This document shows positions 36,101 to 51,263 of a stretch of 64,000 nucleotides of DNA, in pieces. The stretch is from Suillus spraguei (lineage: Eukaryota; Basidiomycota; Agaricomycetes; Boletales; Suillaceae), in the NCBI GenBank assembly GCA_016800925.1, contig JABCPU010000008.1:62001-126000 (forward strand). The letters are read 5' to 3'. Under the pieces are notes generated by a model, which saw only the letters and a list, made by a program, of their open reading frames with translations, had not been told where the DNA came from and did not search any database. Within the stretch, counting starts at the first letter, position 1, and every line of letters begins with the position of its first letter. Both the position numbers and the translations under genes were made by a program.

Positions 36101-38161
36101 GCTTTTGCCCCGGCCTCCACATCATCTCTGAAACAAGCGGAAGTGAAATGCCAGACAGCATTTTCAACACTGCGGTGGTGCGGTGGGTCTCATTTACTAC
36201 TTCTAGTCCACCGTAGGCACGTTCGAGAAGCTCGGGCATTATGAGCGTCGGCTCAAGCAATGCCATAGTGCGCAGTGCACCTTGCGCCATGCTAATAGAA
36301 AACGGATCTTTGGAAAACATGGCAAGAAACGCAGGCGTACGCAAAACATCGACAAACGCCCGGCGAAGAGAAGGAGTGAGACGATGTGCCTAAATTATGC
36401 ACGTGAGTTTACTGTAACGAGCCCTGATGTCATACGTACCACCGGAGTTTTGCACGAAGGCTGCTGTTCTTCAAGCCATCTGTCGGCAAATTCGACGGTA
36501 AGGCGTTGTAACAAGTTCGTGAGCTAGAAAGAATATTAGCAGAAGTCCACCTATTTCGGCATAAAACGTACCGTGAATGTCCAGTGCCCGGAGTTCGATG
36601 GGTGAAAGAAGGACTCTGTACTTGTAATCAATTTGTCCAACGAGTCAAGTGCCTTCGAACCGGCCAAGTATCTCATCTGCTGGCTATTAGGAGACCCAAG
36701 AGTGGATGCGGAATCTCCGCGTATTGGACCATCGAGGGCCATTGAGTACACAAATAGTTTAGCCAAGGAACCTGCAGAAATCAGGATTGCTCTTTTGTGA
36801 CACAGAAGACCTGAAGACACTGACTGATCCTACTAATCGTTTTCTTGACTTTGGAACCTTGGCGTGCTGCGGAAGCATCTGCCTGAACAGCTGTAGCAGT
36901 AATATTCTGCTAAAATTTCATTTGATATCACTGTGCGAAGAGACATAAAAAGACGGCTCACGCTCGAACTGCCCACAGGGACATCTATTGTAATAAGAAG
37001 TTAGCGGATCTTGACCACGTATGCTAAAAAAAACCTACACAGCGACTCAATTCCTTTACTGACAAGCATCAACCACTCTTCTTGTGTCCAGATGCCAACA
37101 TCTTTCCATGCGGCACCTCCTTCTTCTCCCGCAAGTCCTTCCTTACCAGTGACATGTTCCTCCGCGAGGATTCCAGCGAATTCGAGAAACCTATCGTCCA
37201 TGATGTGCGAATTGAAAGCTTCCCAAATCCTGAATATCACGGGAAGGTAGATATGTGTGTGGGTTGGCGGAAGGAAGGAAGTGAGAACGGGTATCATCGT
37301 CAATGTAGTCTGAGTAGTATTAATTTGAGGAGGATTCATCAATCTCAGATTTAGGACTCACATCGGGCGTGAGGATAGGCAAGAATGTCTCGAGCATATC
37401 GGGGATATCAGTCGCAGGGAAATAACGCTTACAGCTCTCCGCAACATACAACAATATATTGTTTAAGTTACGATTGCCCCTGTCCACATTGTGTCAAACA
37501 CTGGCATATGGACATGGTTGTGGTACACTTACTGAAATTCTGCGAGGCGGCTCTTGGGGAAAAGCTCTTTGTACAATACATGCCATAGGGGTTTCCAGGG
37601 GAGTTGGAGGTCAGTGGCCTCAAGCTTGCGCTTAACGGTCTTGGATCCTAAGAGGCGGTACAACATATCTGCCCAACTACGGATGACCCGCACTTCTATG
37701 CCAGGCAGAAGGCATAGTTCGTAATAGAAGCGGACCAATGTGGCACGGGTGGAGGTTGCCATGGGATAACGCATCTGCAACCAACTGAAAGCGGGGGTGA
37801 ATAGCTTGGGATTGTGTAGGACAACAACATACCATTGCAGGATTGCATCCCAGGTGGTGAGGACCAACCAATTCTTGGATTTAGCGCAAACTATCAACTT
37901 GCCAACTATGTACTCAAGCTTGGCTTGCATTACATCAATGGACTCGCACTCATAAGGGAGGGAATCAAGATAGGTCTGGAGAGTAGCCTTTTGCTTCTCA
38001 TATGCAGAGCGATCAGAGACGAGTTCCGCAGCAATGTCATCGGAAGGTGACTCGAGGACATCCACGGACGTATCTCCTAGATCGTCCATTATAGCGGAAA
38101 TGTCACCTAAAAAAAACTCTTCTGCAAACTCAGAAATGAGACTACTGATATCAAGTGACAT
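30195..38161 (-). CDS. BLM10: Proteasome activator Blm10 / PA200
   Basis: An approximately 8-kb minus-strand gene with some 20 exons, coding for roughly 1,950 residues. The N-terminal exon starts MSLDISSLISEFAEE and holds LPWKPLWHVLYKELFPKSR, typical of Blm10. The middle contains the conserved LERAYGGLEVVNETHRTTA in the HEAT-repeat solenoid, and the C-terminal exons carry the PSME4-type end (CASEFKKTHQDTWHKDQLAF). The last three coding pieces are a 9-nt microexon (30399-30407, THQ), an exon ending at 30259, and an 8-nt terminal exon (30195-30202). The latter completes TSYYA, a HbYX-like C-terminus that inserts into pockets of the 20S proteasome and opens the gate. The protein caps the core particle and promotes ATP-independent peptide/protein degradation, mainly in the nucleus. 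Internal exon borders were not all resolved. Confidence 0.9.
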
Positions 38162-38457
38162 GAAGGGAGACGCTGATTATGATAGAAAGTAGTTATGGGA
38201 GAATTTAAAGATGATATGAAGTCAGTTCCCGCGGTGGGGCGATATCTGAAGGATAGAAGTATTGAAAGAAACTGGATTGATTGAGAACGTACGTGTGTTT
38301 TTGTATTGGAATTGCCAGCTGACGCGTCGTCGGGTTTGACCTGTTTAGGAGGATTGCGTCGTCCCCCGGATGAGAGCAGTATATTACTCCACTCCGTAAA
38401 CACCTGACGCGTCTTGCTTATAATACTCCCACGTGGCTTGGCTGAGCTACCTTCACA

Positions 38458-39478
38458 ATGTACCAATTTCTACGACCGCTAGCGATTTTCAGCTCATCAT
38501 GGTCTCGTTCATGTATAACACGAACTTCAAAACAATCTAGGTCATTCGTGAAACCGTTACTGTGGGGTACTGCTGCTTCCATCTTTTCAGCTGCGTATGC
38601 AATACAGACCACGACCCTCCACCTGGATGCCGAGCCATCTCTCCCTGACTCCGAATTCGAGAGTATGTTTCGCCACTCGCCTGGGTAGTCCAAGAACTCA
38701 AAATTTCGTGTAGTTGATCCTGCAACATCAATTGCTTTCCCTAAAACGCTTCGTATACCATCCAACTTCCCTTTGCCTCAGTTCTCACTCATTGGCGTTG
38801 GGGTGAGAACTGTGTCATTCCTTAGCATAAAGGTATATTCTGTTGGCTTTTATGCCGACCTTGCCAATCCAAACCTGAATGTAACACTGCTTCCCCGCCC
38901 TTTTGTATTCCGATTCCTGACAAACGCTTGATAGATTCCCATAACCGCAACTCCTGACGAAAAAATTGAGCACATTGTTCGCAATACTGCCTGTGCCATC
39001 CGAATAGGCAAGTCTTACTGTACTGAACACACTATTTGAACTTCACTCTGCTCAGTACCCACTCGTGGCACATCCTACTCACATCTGCGTGATGGTTTCA
39101 TGCGTGCCCTCACCGCGCGTATGCAGCTCGCACATACACGTGCTACAATCACTCCAGCAGAGGAACCTGCGGCTCAGTCTTCTTTGAGGACATTGAAATC
39201 GCTTTTTCCGACTACATCGATGTCAAAGGGCAAACCATTTGATATAGTACTCCTCGCGCCATCGCACAGCCCGTCTCGCCCACGTACTCTGGTACTTAAA
39301 GATATGGGTTCAGTGGAAAATGATTGGGTAGCAGAGGAGTTTGTCCTGGCATATTTTGAAGGTAGCGGAATTAGCCCTCCAGTAAGTTTCTTTCTCTGCA
39401 TTCCATGATCTGGTTAACGATTACTTTCGTAGTTGAAGAAAGCTGTCATAGAGCGCATGCAAACGTTCGGGAAGTAGC
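38458..39478 (+). CDS. Chalcone-isomerase-fold mitochondrial protein (Aim18/Aim46 family)
   Basis: Five exons (38458-38662, 38714-38880, 38935-39007, 39056-39381, 39434-39478) give 271 residues. The N-terminus MYQFLRPLAIFSSSWSRSC is basic and Ser-rich, followed by a hydrophobic segment (LLWGTAASIFSAAYAI), consistent with mitochondrial targeting and an inner-membrane anchor. The CHI fold is seen in FSLIGVGVRTVSFLSIKVYS and GFYADLANPN, then RGTSYSHLRDGFMRALTAR and FVLAYFEGSGISPP near the end. Fungal members (Aim18, Aim46) are related to plant chalcone isomerase but do not make flavonoids; their biochemical role is poorly known. The third intron (39008-39055) starts with GC (GCAAGT), a GC-AG intron. 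It is divergent from BLM10 with 296 bp between start codons. Confidence 0.88.
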
Positions 39479-39568
39479 ATTTAATATCTCCAGTTTATTA
39501 CTAGGCCATACCTCAAACTAAATGCAACCGGTGACGGTGATGTCACTTACCACGAGCCCGAAAATACA

Positions 39569-39640
39569 TCCCGTTTAGCTCAGTTGGTAGAGCGCGTCAC
39601 TAGTAATGACGAGGTCAGTCGTTCAAGTCGGCTAATGGGA
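39569..39640 (+). tRNA. tRNA-Thr (anticodon AGT)
   Basis: A 72-nt intronless cloverleaf. The acceptor stem TCCCGTT pairs with AATGGGA (one G-U pair), the D arm is GCTC-AGTTGGTA-GAGC, and the anticodon arm is CGTCA-CTAGTAA-TGACG with AGT at positions 34-36. The T arm is AGTCG-TTCAAGT-CGGCT. It decodes ACU, and ACC/ACA after A34 is modified to inosine. Internal A box (TAGCTCAGTTGG) and B box (GTTCAAGTC) serve as the RNA polymerase III promoter. Confidence 0.93.
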
Positions 39641-39792
39641 AATCTAGTAGGGAGCGAAAAAGTTTGGATTTAATCTTTTAACATGTGTTTTTAATGTATA
39701 TTGTTTATGTGAAACTCGCGTGACAATAAACAATCCTGTTACTGACAAAGGGCACGGGTATAATTGCTAAGGCACTATAGAAATCGGCAGGT

Positions 39793-41239
39793 CTAGTAGG
39801 TATGAAGACGCAAAGCTGATGCCCCCAAACACGCGTCATTGGATAGAGTTTGTTGACAGCTAACTTCTGCAGCGGTGTTATTAGCATTACGATCTGCTGG
39901 TGACCCGGGGTTGGATAATGATGGGGATGTGCTCAGATTCGACCCAGACATAGCTAAGCGGTGGCGTCCTAGGAGGGCTGCAGGGTAGACAAGAGAAGCC
40001 ATCTCCGGAACCTCAAGCCCCTTCAATTTAATTTCACCTACAGGGACAAAGACTGTCTGCAGTTGCAGGATTTCTTCGATAGCCCGAGCTGGCTGATGTT
40101 TTGAGGCCAGATTGGAAGTGAACAAAGCCGTATTCACTTCGCGAACAACGTCAGCGCTGCACATGATTTGTCCACCCAACGCACTGGCACTGATACGGGC
40201 GCATCGGTTAACCATAGATCCAAGATAATCCATGCGGCGAGTGATAGGATCAAGCTCGCATGCTGGAGTTCCAGAGTGGATGCCCATACGGACGGAAAGG
40301 CCGCGTGTAAGAAGGTTTCCGTGTTCGTCGTAAACCTCTTTGCCTTCTTCACAATCTAGTATTTCTGGAGGCCAGGATACGTGAAGAAGTTGAAGTTGGG
40401 CAGTAATGCACCACCATACCGCGGTAAGGGTTGATGAAAAGGCGCATATAAATGCGTCGCCTTCTGTCTTGACAATATAACCACCACAATATAGAAGGTG
40501 TTGTAAGAGAAGATTGTTGTGCAGATGTATCGCTGTCGACATCCCAGGGTTCTTGTCCCATAGTTGAGTTGAATTGCGGATGTCTGTGAATATTAGACAT
40601 ACATGCCCCGTGGGCGGCGGCACCTCCCTCTCCAAGCGGGCAATGGTCTGAACCAGAGAAACCTTCGCTTGCCCAGATACAGCAGATGGCTCCTTGTCCT
40701 TTTGGCGGGCTCTAAAATCAGGTATGAGCGTAGCCAAGGATCCATTCTTCCCTATGGTATCGGCAACGTCGTATGACATTCCATTCAGGTCTATCCGAGA
40801 AGCACCAACATGGTATTGGCTAAGCTTTTCGTGACTATCATGAGTAGAAGGGGCTCCGAGATCTGTCGAACCAGGAGTAGGGTGGTGAGACAGCCAAGAA
40901 AGGTTGGAAAGCATTTTGCCATCTTCATTCCCTTTGCGTGTTTCATGGTTCTGCAGGGAATCCCATTTTTGGTTTCTGAAGATATTGGAGGACTTCAAAC
41001 TATAGTTTAAATCGCTGCAGGCGCCATGAGAAATCGTACATAAAAACGTTCTAAAATTTAAACGTACTAATTTGTGAATCCCCAACGACGGCCGTACCTT
41101 GACGAGCAAAGACCAGTAGAATGCATAGTGATTTAGATGATGGTTTGGATGGTGACTTAGATAAAGATTTGGACAACGCTTTGTCAAGAGTGTATGAACT
41201 ATGAGCGACAGAAGTGGAGGAGCCCGCCATTATGTTCAT
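39793..41239 (-). CDS. Stand-alone adenylate cyclase catalytic domain protein (class III), 5' end uncertain
   Basis: A long frame ending at a TAG at 39793-39795 encodes a complete class III cyclase domain. The first metal-binding Asp is in CLIFTDIRNSTQLWDKN, the purine-recognition Lys and second Asp are in IVKTEGDAFICAF, and RGLSVRMGIHSGTP and DPITRRMDYLGSMVNRCARI carry the transition-state Asn and Arg. These match the C-terminal catalytic part of fungal Cyr1/Uac1, which make cAMP from ATP. The upstream leucine-rich repeats and PP2C-like domain of full-length fungal cyclases are absent: within about 350 codons the frame reaches a low-complexity S/K/P segment (LSKSLSKSPSKPSSKSL) and an ATG at 41239, which needs a short intron to join. 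The first in-frame ATG without splicing lies near 40918. It may be a duplicated, 5'-truncated cyclase gene. Confidence 0.75.
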
Positions 41240-42255
41240 TCTCGGATGCGATGGATAACGGATGTTTCGGAACTTTCAATACCGTAAACAGGTGTTTACT
41301 TCTGTTGATTTGTGAAGCTGCTGACTAAACCAATACGCTATGTAACTTGAAGCTTAACAAACTTGATTCTTGAACCATTCCGAAGTTCAGGGTTCCTTCG
41401 TTTGAATAACACGGGAGTGGATCGTGTCTGCGATGCATAAAACAGTCAAAATAAACGTTGGAGCCGTACACAATGTGCTGCACTGCCGTGACGATCCAGA
41501 TTCCAGCTTGCCAAGTTGCTGGATGATTTCTATAGGCGTAAAGGACGTCGGTGCCATCATGCTTACTCACAACTTACTCACAGGTGTATTTTTTGGAGGA
41601 ACCTCAAGTGTGAGCTTTTGCTAGATCTCAGCGAAGAAGATGCTTGGCCCTGACGATTTGTGCGTTGGCTGTGAGTACTAAAGATCGTGCGCATATAGGG
41701 GTTAGTACTAGTAGTTAACCTTATTCCTACTCGCCCTCGGCGCGGGTCCTCTGATGGCAAACTCCTCTACGAATAGCCTTGAATCTACAGGGACGATCCC
41801 GACTTCTCAGGTCCAACTGTAATCTAAGCACGCTACTGATAAGTGCCTTATTTTGGATAACATATACTAGGGGCTACTAGCTCACCGATCACTGCTCGCG
41901 TGACCAGCACTAGTGCAATGACAGAAAGCCGGAAACCTTGTCAAGAATTTCATCACCTCGGAAGTAGCACTGAAGTCAGCCCAGTTGGAAAGCGTGTCGC
42001 GAATGAACGTGTCAGCTGGAATCTGGACGATTCTGGTCCTACGCCAAATTATAATACACGGAAATCACGTGGGTGTGCGCGACGCGCTTGTAGCTAAATA
42101 TAACCTCATCATCATTGTTGATTGATCTAGGTGCACGTGCCGAAACAGACAGATATATAAGAAGGGATTGTGTTCAGCTCTGGCTTGTGGACAACATCCA
42201 TCTTCATTGTCAATTTAGCCCAAGTTTCAACCTCACTTACCTTCCAACTTTTCCA
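41240..42255. other. Spacer upstream of histone H3
   Basis: About 1 kb between the cyclase domain gene and H3, which are divergent. No leucine-rich repeat or PP2C remnants were recognised. Minus frames at 41325-41570 and 41578-41760 lack motifs. The right 150 bp is the H3 promoter region. Confidence 0.45.
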
Positions 42256-42836
<581 letters not shown>

Positions 42837-43104
42837 GTTAGTGACTGAGTAATAATTTTAGAGCATTGTATTTGTCTTGTAATGGGGTTCTGAGCTTCTG
42901 TATGAATGATACCTTCTTTCTTCTGCCCAAGATTATTCCTTTGGATCCCAGACACCTGTAAGAAACATTCAGATGGTGCAGACGGGTGCATATGTCGGAC
43001 GTATACGAAGATTCGATTGTCTTACTTGCCAACTGTCGGTCAAAATTACCGATCGTCGGCCATTTTTGGGTAATGCGCTTTCGGATGCAGTCAAGAACCT
43101 TACC

Positions 43105-44456
43105 ATGACCTCCATGGCGAGGCTCGCACGTCAGGCCAATACGCTTTGCACTCGTTCGCGACCATCGACATGCATCTTCTTATTTTCACATGGTCACCAA
43201 ATCCATGCACTTGGATTATATCGCAGGTCATTTGTGACTCACCAAGACACTGTATCTTCTTCGTTACTTTCTTCCGCGCTTGACCAGAAACAGCGTGGAA
43301 CACGTCTGAACCGAGAGGACTCAGTAGGGCCATTTACGCTTGGGATATCTCAAGGCTCCCTCAAGGGAAAGAAAGTAAAACAGTGGTCCGAACTGAGTAC
43401 CGGCGGGAAGGGTGCGCATGAATTCTTATTTCCTTATAGATACTATCATAATGGACTGAAATTGATCCTATCTATCTGCACAGTGATTCGAACAACACAG
43501 CGCACTTCGAACCTTGCTGTTATTCTTCTGGGCGCCGGGCTTTCTGCTGTTCTCGTATATGCTCTTACATCAGAGCTGTTCTCAAGGAACTCGCCTACCG
43601 TCCTTTTTAATGATGCCTGCGACCGCATCGATGCATCTCCTCGAGTATGTTATCAGAAATTTTACGAGTTTGGGCTTAAAATAATATATATATTTCTACA
43701 TACAGGTTGCAAAATACCTGCGAGCACCTCTCATATTCCACAATAATCCACCCTCCTCCACAAGACCGAGGCACAGACATAGGCACGTTTCATCTCAGGT
43801 TGCAGTAGATTCTTCAGGACGAGAACATATGCTCCTCAACTTCTACGTACAAGGGTCGTCCTCTGCTAAACCAACTCAGCAAGCCGATGAAGCAGGCCCT
43901 TCATACATCGAGTCTCTGAGCTCTCTGACTCTAGATGAAACCATAGCGCTTGTGAAGGATAAACTGGAGTCATTTGGGAAATCTGCAAAACGTGCATTTA
44001 GATACTTGAGTGGCGATGTTGCTCCATCGCCCGCACCTCACCCGCAACCATCAACTAATGTCAACCAGGGGAGCGAAAGAAAACAGGAGAAGGGCATGTG
44101 GAGCTTTGCTGGGCTGTTCTCAGGATTGAAGGGACGGAGAAGCGTAGCTGAAGGTGCAGGAGACTCAGATGTTTTGTGGACAGAGGGAGAAGTTCATGCT
44201 GATCTTGTCCGGGTATGTAATTCTCCAAAGAATATTTTGTAAATGCTCATATGAAACACAGAATGACGAAGGGTACTTCGTTTTCCGGTACCTCCTGATT
44301 GACATACCAAGTATGCCACGTTGTTAATTCCCATTATCTTCTAATGCCGACATTTCAACCTTAGATTCAGAAACCCGGAATCCAGTGAGGGTATTTGTTG
44401 AACGAGCACCAGGTGTCCGAGAGAATGAGCCCATCATGCGGTTCACTTCGGCATAG
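43105..44456 (+). CDS. TIM21: Mitochondrial import translocase subunit Tim21
   Basis: Five exons (43105-43411, 43484-43644, 43706-44212, 44262-44310, 44365-44456) give 371 residues. The start MTSMARLARQANTLCTRSR is an Arg-rich, acid-free mitochondrial presequence. A single membrane segment follows (LAVILLGAGLSAVLVYALTS), then the Tim21 intermembrane-space domain: FNDACDRIDASPRVAKYL, APLIFHNNPPSSTR and the terminal strands DEGYFVFRYLLIDIP and VRVFVERAPG. Tim21 links TOM and TIM23 complexes and helps sort presequence proteins laterally into the inner membrane. The region between residues about 220 and 300 is a long Ser/Pro/Gly-rich insertion that is larger than in yeast. All joins keep the frame. 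The gene converges on the V-ATPase F gene with 146 bp between stop codons. Confidence 0.9.
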
Positions 44457-44602
44457 ACTGCTGCACACTAATACCTAATTTGAAGGTAGGGAAGAAGGTC
44501 ATAGGTATAGTGGACTCTGCTTGCCATGTACATCTGTATTATATAGTACACAGGGACATTCAACCCCTAGCAATACGAGTGATGTGACAAGGCATACACT
44601 CT

Positions 44603-45182
44603 CTACTCGCCGAAAAGCTTCTGAACGCGCTTCAATACCGAATCTTTCGAAGGGTCTGGATTACATGTTAGTACAGGAGACGTGGAGACTGTAGGCATGT
44701 CCAGTGCTCACCATACGGATGGTCCTTGGAAGGTATCTCGAGCAACGTGGGGAATGCTTCCTGATAGCGGTCCACCGTCGGTCGTATCTTCTCTGCTATC
44801 TAAGAGTACACGTCATATTAAGTCAAACATACAATTGATGGAAGGTTTGACCTCACATGTTGGTTGATGAGGACAATTGCGATGTCCTTCCGTTGGGTAA
44901 ACTCCTGGAATGCAGCTTCGATCGTCGATATTTGTGTTTCTAGACTCATCTGTGAGCATGAGACGATGTGAAATACGCCAAAGACCTTACTAGAATCTAC
45001 GACGAGGAAGTTCTTCCTCTGGTGCTCGTTGACGTGGCCGATGCCTGCAAGAAGCAGCCCCGTGATGGAGTCCTACCAACGCGAATCTGGTTCTGAGCAA
45101 TGCTAATTACCAGGGGCAAACGTACCTCATCTCCTATGACAGCGATGAGATTTCTGTCCTTGAAGGCCGTGGTCGACGCCAT
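44603..45182 (-). CDS. VMA7: V-type proton ATPase subunit F
   Basis: Five exons give 120 residues, the normal size. It begins [20 protein letters not shown] and continues [20 protein letters not shown], which is the nucleotide-binding-like N-terminal fold of subunit F. IVLINQHIAEKIRP is the most conserved stretch, and the end is [17 protein letters not shown]. Subunit F belongs to the central stalk of the V1 sector on vacuolar and endosomal membranes and couples ATP hydrolysis to proton pumping. The acceptor in front of the KTQIST exon must be the second AG (in GAGTCTAG); the earlier CACAG acceptor shifts the frame. Only 152 bp separate its start from the divergent Sgt1 gene. Confidence 0.93.
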
Positions 45183-45334
45183 AATATTGGTGTTCTTCGG
45201 CGAACCAAGAATGGAAATGAGTCGGGTACGCTACTTCGCTGACAAACACAGTCTCGACGATCTTCAGTCTCCCCCTAGTCAGTAGTTCCATAAAATAAAC
45301 GACGATCTTAAACAAGGGTTTTCGATAATCTACC

Positions 45335-48464
<3,130 letters not shown>

Positions 48465-48744
48465 TTGTTGCACCACAGACTGAGACATAGGGAAATCCAT
48501 AGAAATGTCGATGGTGTATTACAGTAGTTGAAACAGCGACGGAGCAGTCTGAAGGAAATGGCCAGTGCCTGTCTGCTCTGTGTGCTTTGCGTAAACTGTC
48601 AATATGTAGTATTGCTGTACGTACTATAGCTGGATCGTGAACTACATGGTCAAACCCTAGCTATACTAGTGATCAAACCATTGATCGGAAGTTGGCGCGG
48701 ACCGTCGCATTGCTGCTTTTCTGCTGTACTCTACAACAATTATC

Positions 48745-49634
48745 ATGATTCATGCCGTGCTCATCTGTCAGAGAAATCTCTAGCTCACGTCGTTCTGCGC
48801 TGACACGCTCTGCTTTGCAGTCAACACATCCGGTATTCCAAGGCTCACCAAGTTTTATACGCCCCTCCACCAATCTTCTCAGACATTGATACAGAAGATA
48901 TTCTCTCTGATATCCATCCGGCCTGCGGGACTCTGCAACTTTCTAGATGCACCGGAGCTCGAGGCGTTTCTTGGCCCCAAGGATGGCTCAGACGAGAGAT
49001 GGCGTGTTGTCTACAGAAACTACGCTACTCTATACTTTGTCTTTGTCGTCGATGGCGCAGAAAGCGAATTGGGCATCCTAGACTTGATACAGGTGAATGT
49101 CGCCCCCGCAGTCGTGCCCACGTTGTGACGAACTGTTCTAGGTTTTTGTAGAAGGGCTTGATCGGCACTTTGAGAATGTCTGTGAACTGGACCTAGTGTT
49201 TCATTTCGATGAAGTGAGTTCCATTGGTTTTATATGGTTACCCGACGACGACCAATGGTTGCGGCTGCGCAGGCGCATCATATTCTTGCAGAAATCATAC
49301 AAGGTGGTCTTGTCTTGGAGACCAATGGAGATGAAATCAGCAACTCAGGTCCGTATGATTTTTTGCAGTTCATCTTCATCTCATCCGTCACGATGGCCCA
49401 ATTATGCGTTTTCAAATTTGGCGTTCATATTTGGAATGGTCATGTACAAGGATGATATATCTTCCTGATATTAACGAATCCTTGGTAGTGAAGCTAGCTT
49501 CGAAGGCCAGAAGGAACTCATTTGCATCGGCAAATCCTTTATCTCTAGGCAGTGGAGCCGGGCCCCGAAGCGGATCCCTGCAAACTCCACTAGGATGGCT
49601 GACTGATAAGCTGGCAGGTGTCGCTACTCGATAA
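48745..49634 (+). CDS. APS3: AP-3 adaptor complex subunit sigma
   Basis: Five exons (48745-48766, 48821-49092, 49142-49213, 49273-49348, 49489-49634) give 195 residues. The 22-nt first exon plus exon 2 yields MIHAVLIFNTSGIPRLTKFY, the classical sigma start. NYATLYFVFVVDGAESELGI, LIQVFVEGLDRHFENVCELD and HHILAEIIQGGLVLETNGDE follow, as in AP-3 sigma. AP-3 forms coats that carry membrane proteins from Golgi or endosomes to the vacuole; sigma is the small subunit that reads dileucine signals. The C-terminal exon adds an Arg/Ser-rich extension containing ARRNSFASANPLSLG, common in fungal AP-3 sigma. The last intron is about 140 nt, clearly longer than all other introns in the window. Confidence 0.92.
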
Positions 49635-50006
49635 GCTGCTAGGAACAAGTTCATGTGTAGCGGGGAGATGTTAGGTTTACAGTGTTAAATAAAGATAGTA
49701 GGTTTTCACAAGCCCTGATTCAACCACAACACCGACTGTAGCTCCAGGTCATCTGTCTTATTCTTGCATCCACTGTAAAAGATCCATGGTACGATGGCAC
49801 GAGATGACGACTGGTGGTAATGAAACCCTCAAACTCGCGGGAATGATATCATTATTCACAGCAAACGCCAATCGCCTGCGTGGAGACGTGGCACCGGGAC
49901 TGCGATGGAAGTTGGGAGCCATTAACTTACTCCGGGAGCCAACAATGTACCTAATGTGCCACACAACGTCCGGTTATAAACGCGCAAGCAATAACACCGA
50001 ATTTGA
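49635..50006. other. Convergent 3' spacer
   Basis: About 370 bp between the convergent AP-3 sigma and MED6 stop codons. It should contain both 3' ends. No separate feature is seen. Confidence 0.6.
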
Positions 50007-51097
50007 TTAACACGCACGTTTTTTCTTCTTTTTACCCGCGCCAGGTGCACCCTTTGGTGGAAGTGTGTCTTGGAGTGTAGGGCCACTGGCTGGGGTCGCT
50101 GCTCTGGTCAGCGTAGGTGCAGGTGTAGCTGAGGAGCGTCTCCCTAGGGACTCGGGGGGAACACTCTCCCCATCTCTGACAGAAGCAGAGGAAGAAAAGG
50201 AAATTTTTGAGTGAATCGCCGTAGACCTCATTGCATTATACATCAACATGTTGTTCTGTTGCTTTTTAGGTCCGCTGGCCGTCAAGGTGGGCTTCTGACT
50301 TTCCGACTGTGAGATAGAGATCTCTGTCTCGCCTACAGCAGTCGGGGGATCCTCTGCACCCCATTTCTTGCTAGTATCATCAGATATAGCCTGCTCCGTG
50401 ATTGGCCAAATAAATCCTGTGCGAGGGGTATAGTCAGGTCGGTTGATACGCAATATATCTAAAGAGGACTGTAAAGCGTATAGGGAAGTAAGCTATAAGA
50501 AAATAAGCCAAAATGAATATAATGCGAGAGTGGGAATATACCAAACGGTTGGAGAGAACGCTATAGACATCTGGTGACTGATAGATTCGGTTGTTCATGA
50601 TAAAATAAGCGGCAAGAGGGCGAACTAGTTTTCATGCTCAAATTTAGGAGTTACTGGTCCAATTCCAACGCACCTTCCTCAGGGGATGTCCGCTCTCTTT
50701 TGTGAATAATAAACAGCGAAGGTGGCTGCGCGTGTACAAGAGCAAACTCGATGCCCGTGAAACGTCTATAGATTACGCAATAAGATATGCAAATGGGGCA
50801 CTGAATTTCAATGGAACTCACTTGAGTTCTTCCGATTCGTTTATGGGTACGCCCGTGTGCATGGTCTGCATGCGCAAAACCTGATTATTACTCTGCTTGT
50901 CATAGAACATTGACGTGGCGAAGTAATCAAACACATTTTCCGAAGTGAGAGGACCATTCGCCTGGTTTGTTCACTCGTGAGCATGGGAAGGATACTGACA
51001 CCTTTGTGGCGTTCGAATCGAATACCTGGATCCATTCGTGCCAAATAAAAAATCTGTGACTGTAGTCGTCTGAGGGATGAAGATCGTTGAAGTCCAT
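50007..51097 (-). CDS. MED6: Mediator complex subunit 6
   Basis: A multi-exon gene whose start is fixed by MDFNDLHPSDDYSHRFFIWH at 51097. Exon 1 is 51097-51002, exon 2 is 50961-50822 (ANGPLTSENVFDYFATSMFY, then QTMHTGVPINES), followed by FTGIEFALVHAQPPSLFIIH and RPLAAYFIMNNRIYQSPDVY. The last exon reads INRPDYTPRTGFIWPI. These are the defining blocks of MED6, an essential head-module subunit of Mediator that contacts RNA polymerase II. The C-terminal part (from about residue 175) is disordered and ends in a poly-Lys tail (GAGKKKKKRAC). No frame errors were seen. Confidence 0.93.
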
Positions 51098-51263
51098 CAC
51101 GGTCTGTGAGCTGATATTGGGAGCGCGTTATTGACAAGGCGAGGAGCGTGAGAAATGAAACCCGATAACTTGAATATACCGATGCGAAATCGAAAACTCA
51201 AAACTCCGATTTGACAACTCAGATTTACAATCGATTTGGTGTACTACACCGTGGTTCAAGAAG

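Noticed and set aside
38107..38466. 119-codon minus frame upstream of BLM10 that overlaps its promoter
   Set aside because: It overlaps the divergent start regions of BLM10 and the CHI-fold gene, shows no domain and is most likely a chance frame or part of the BLM10 5' leader.
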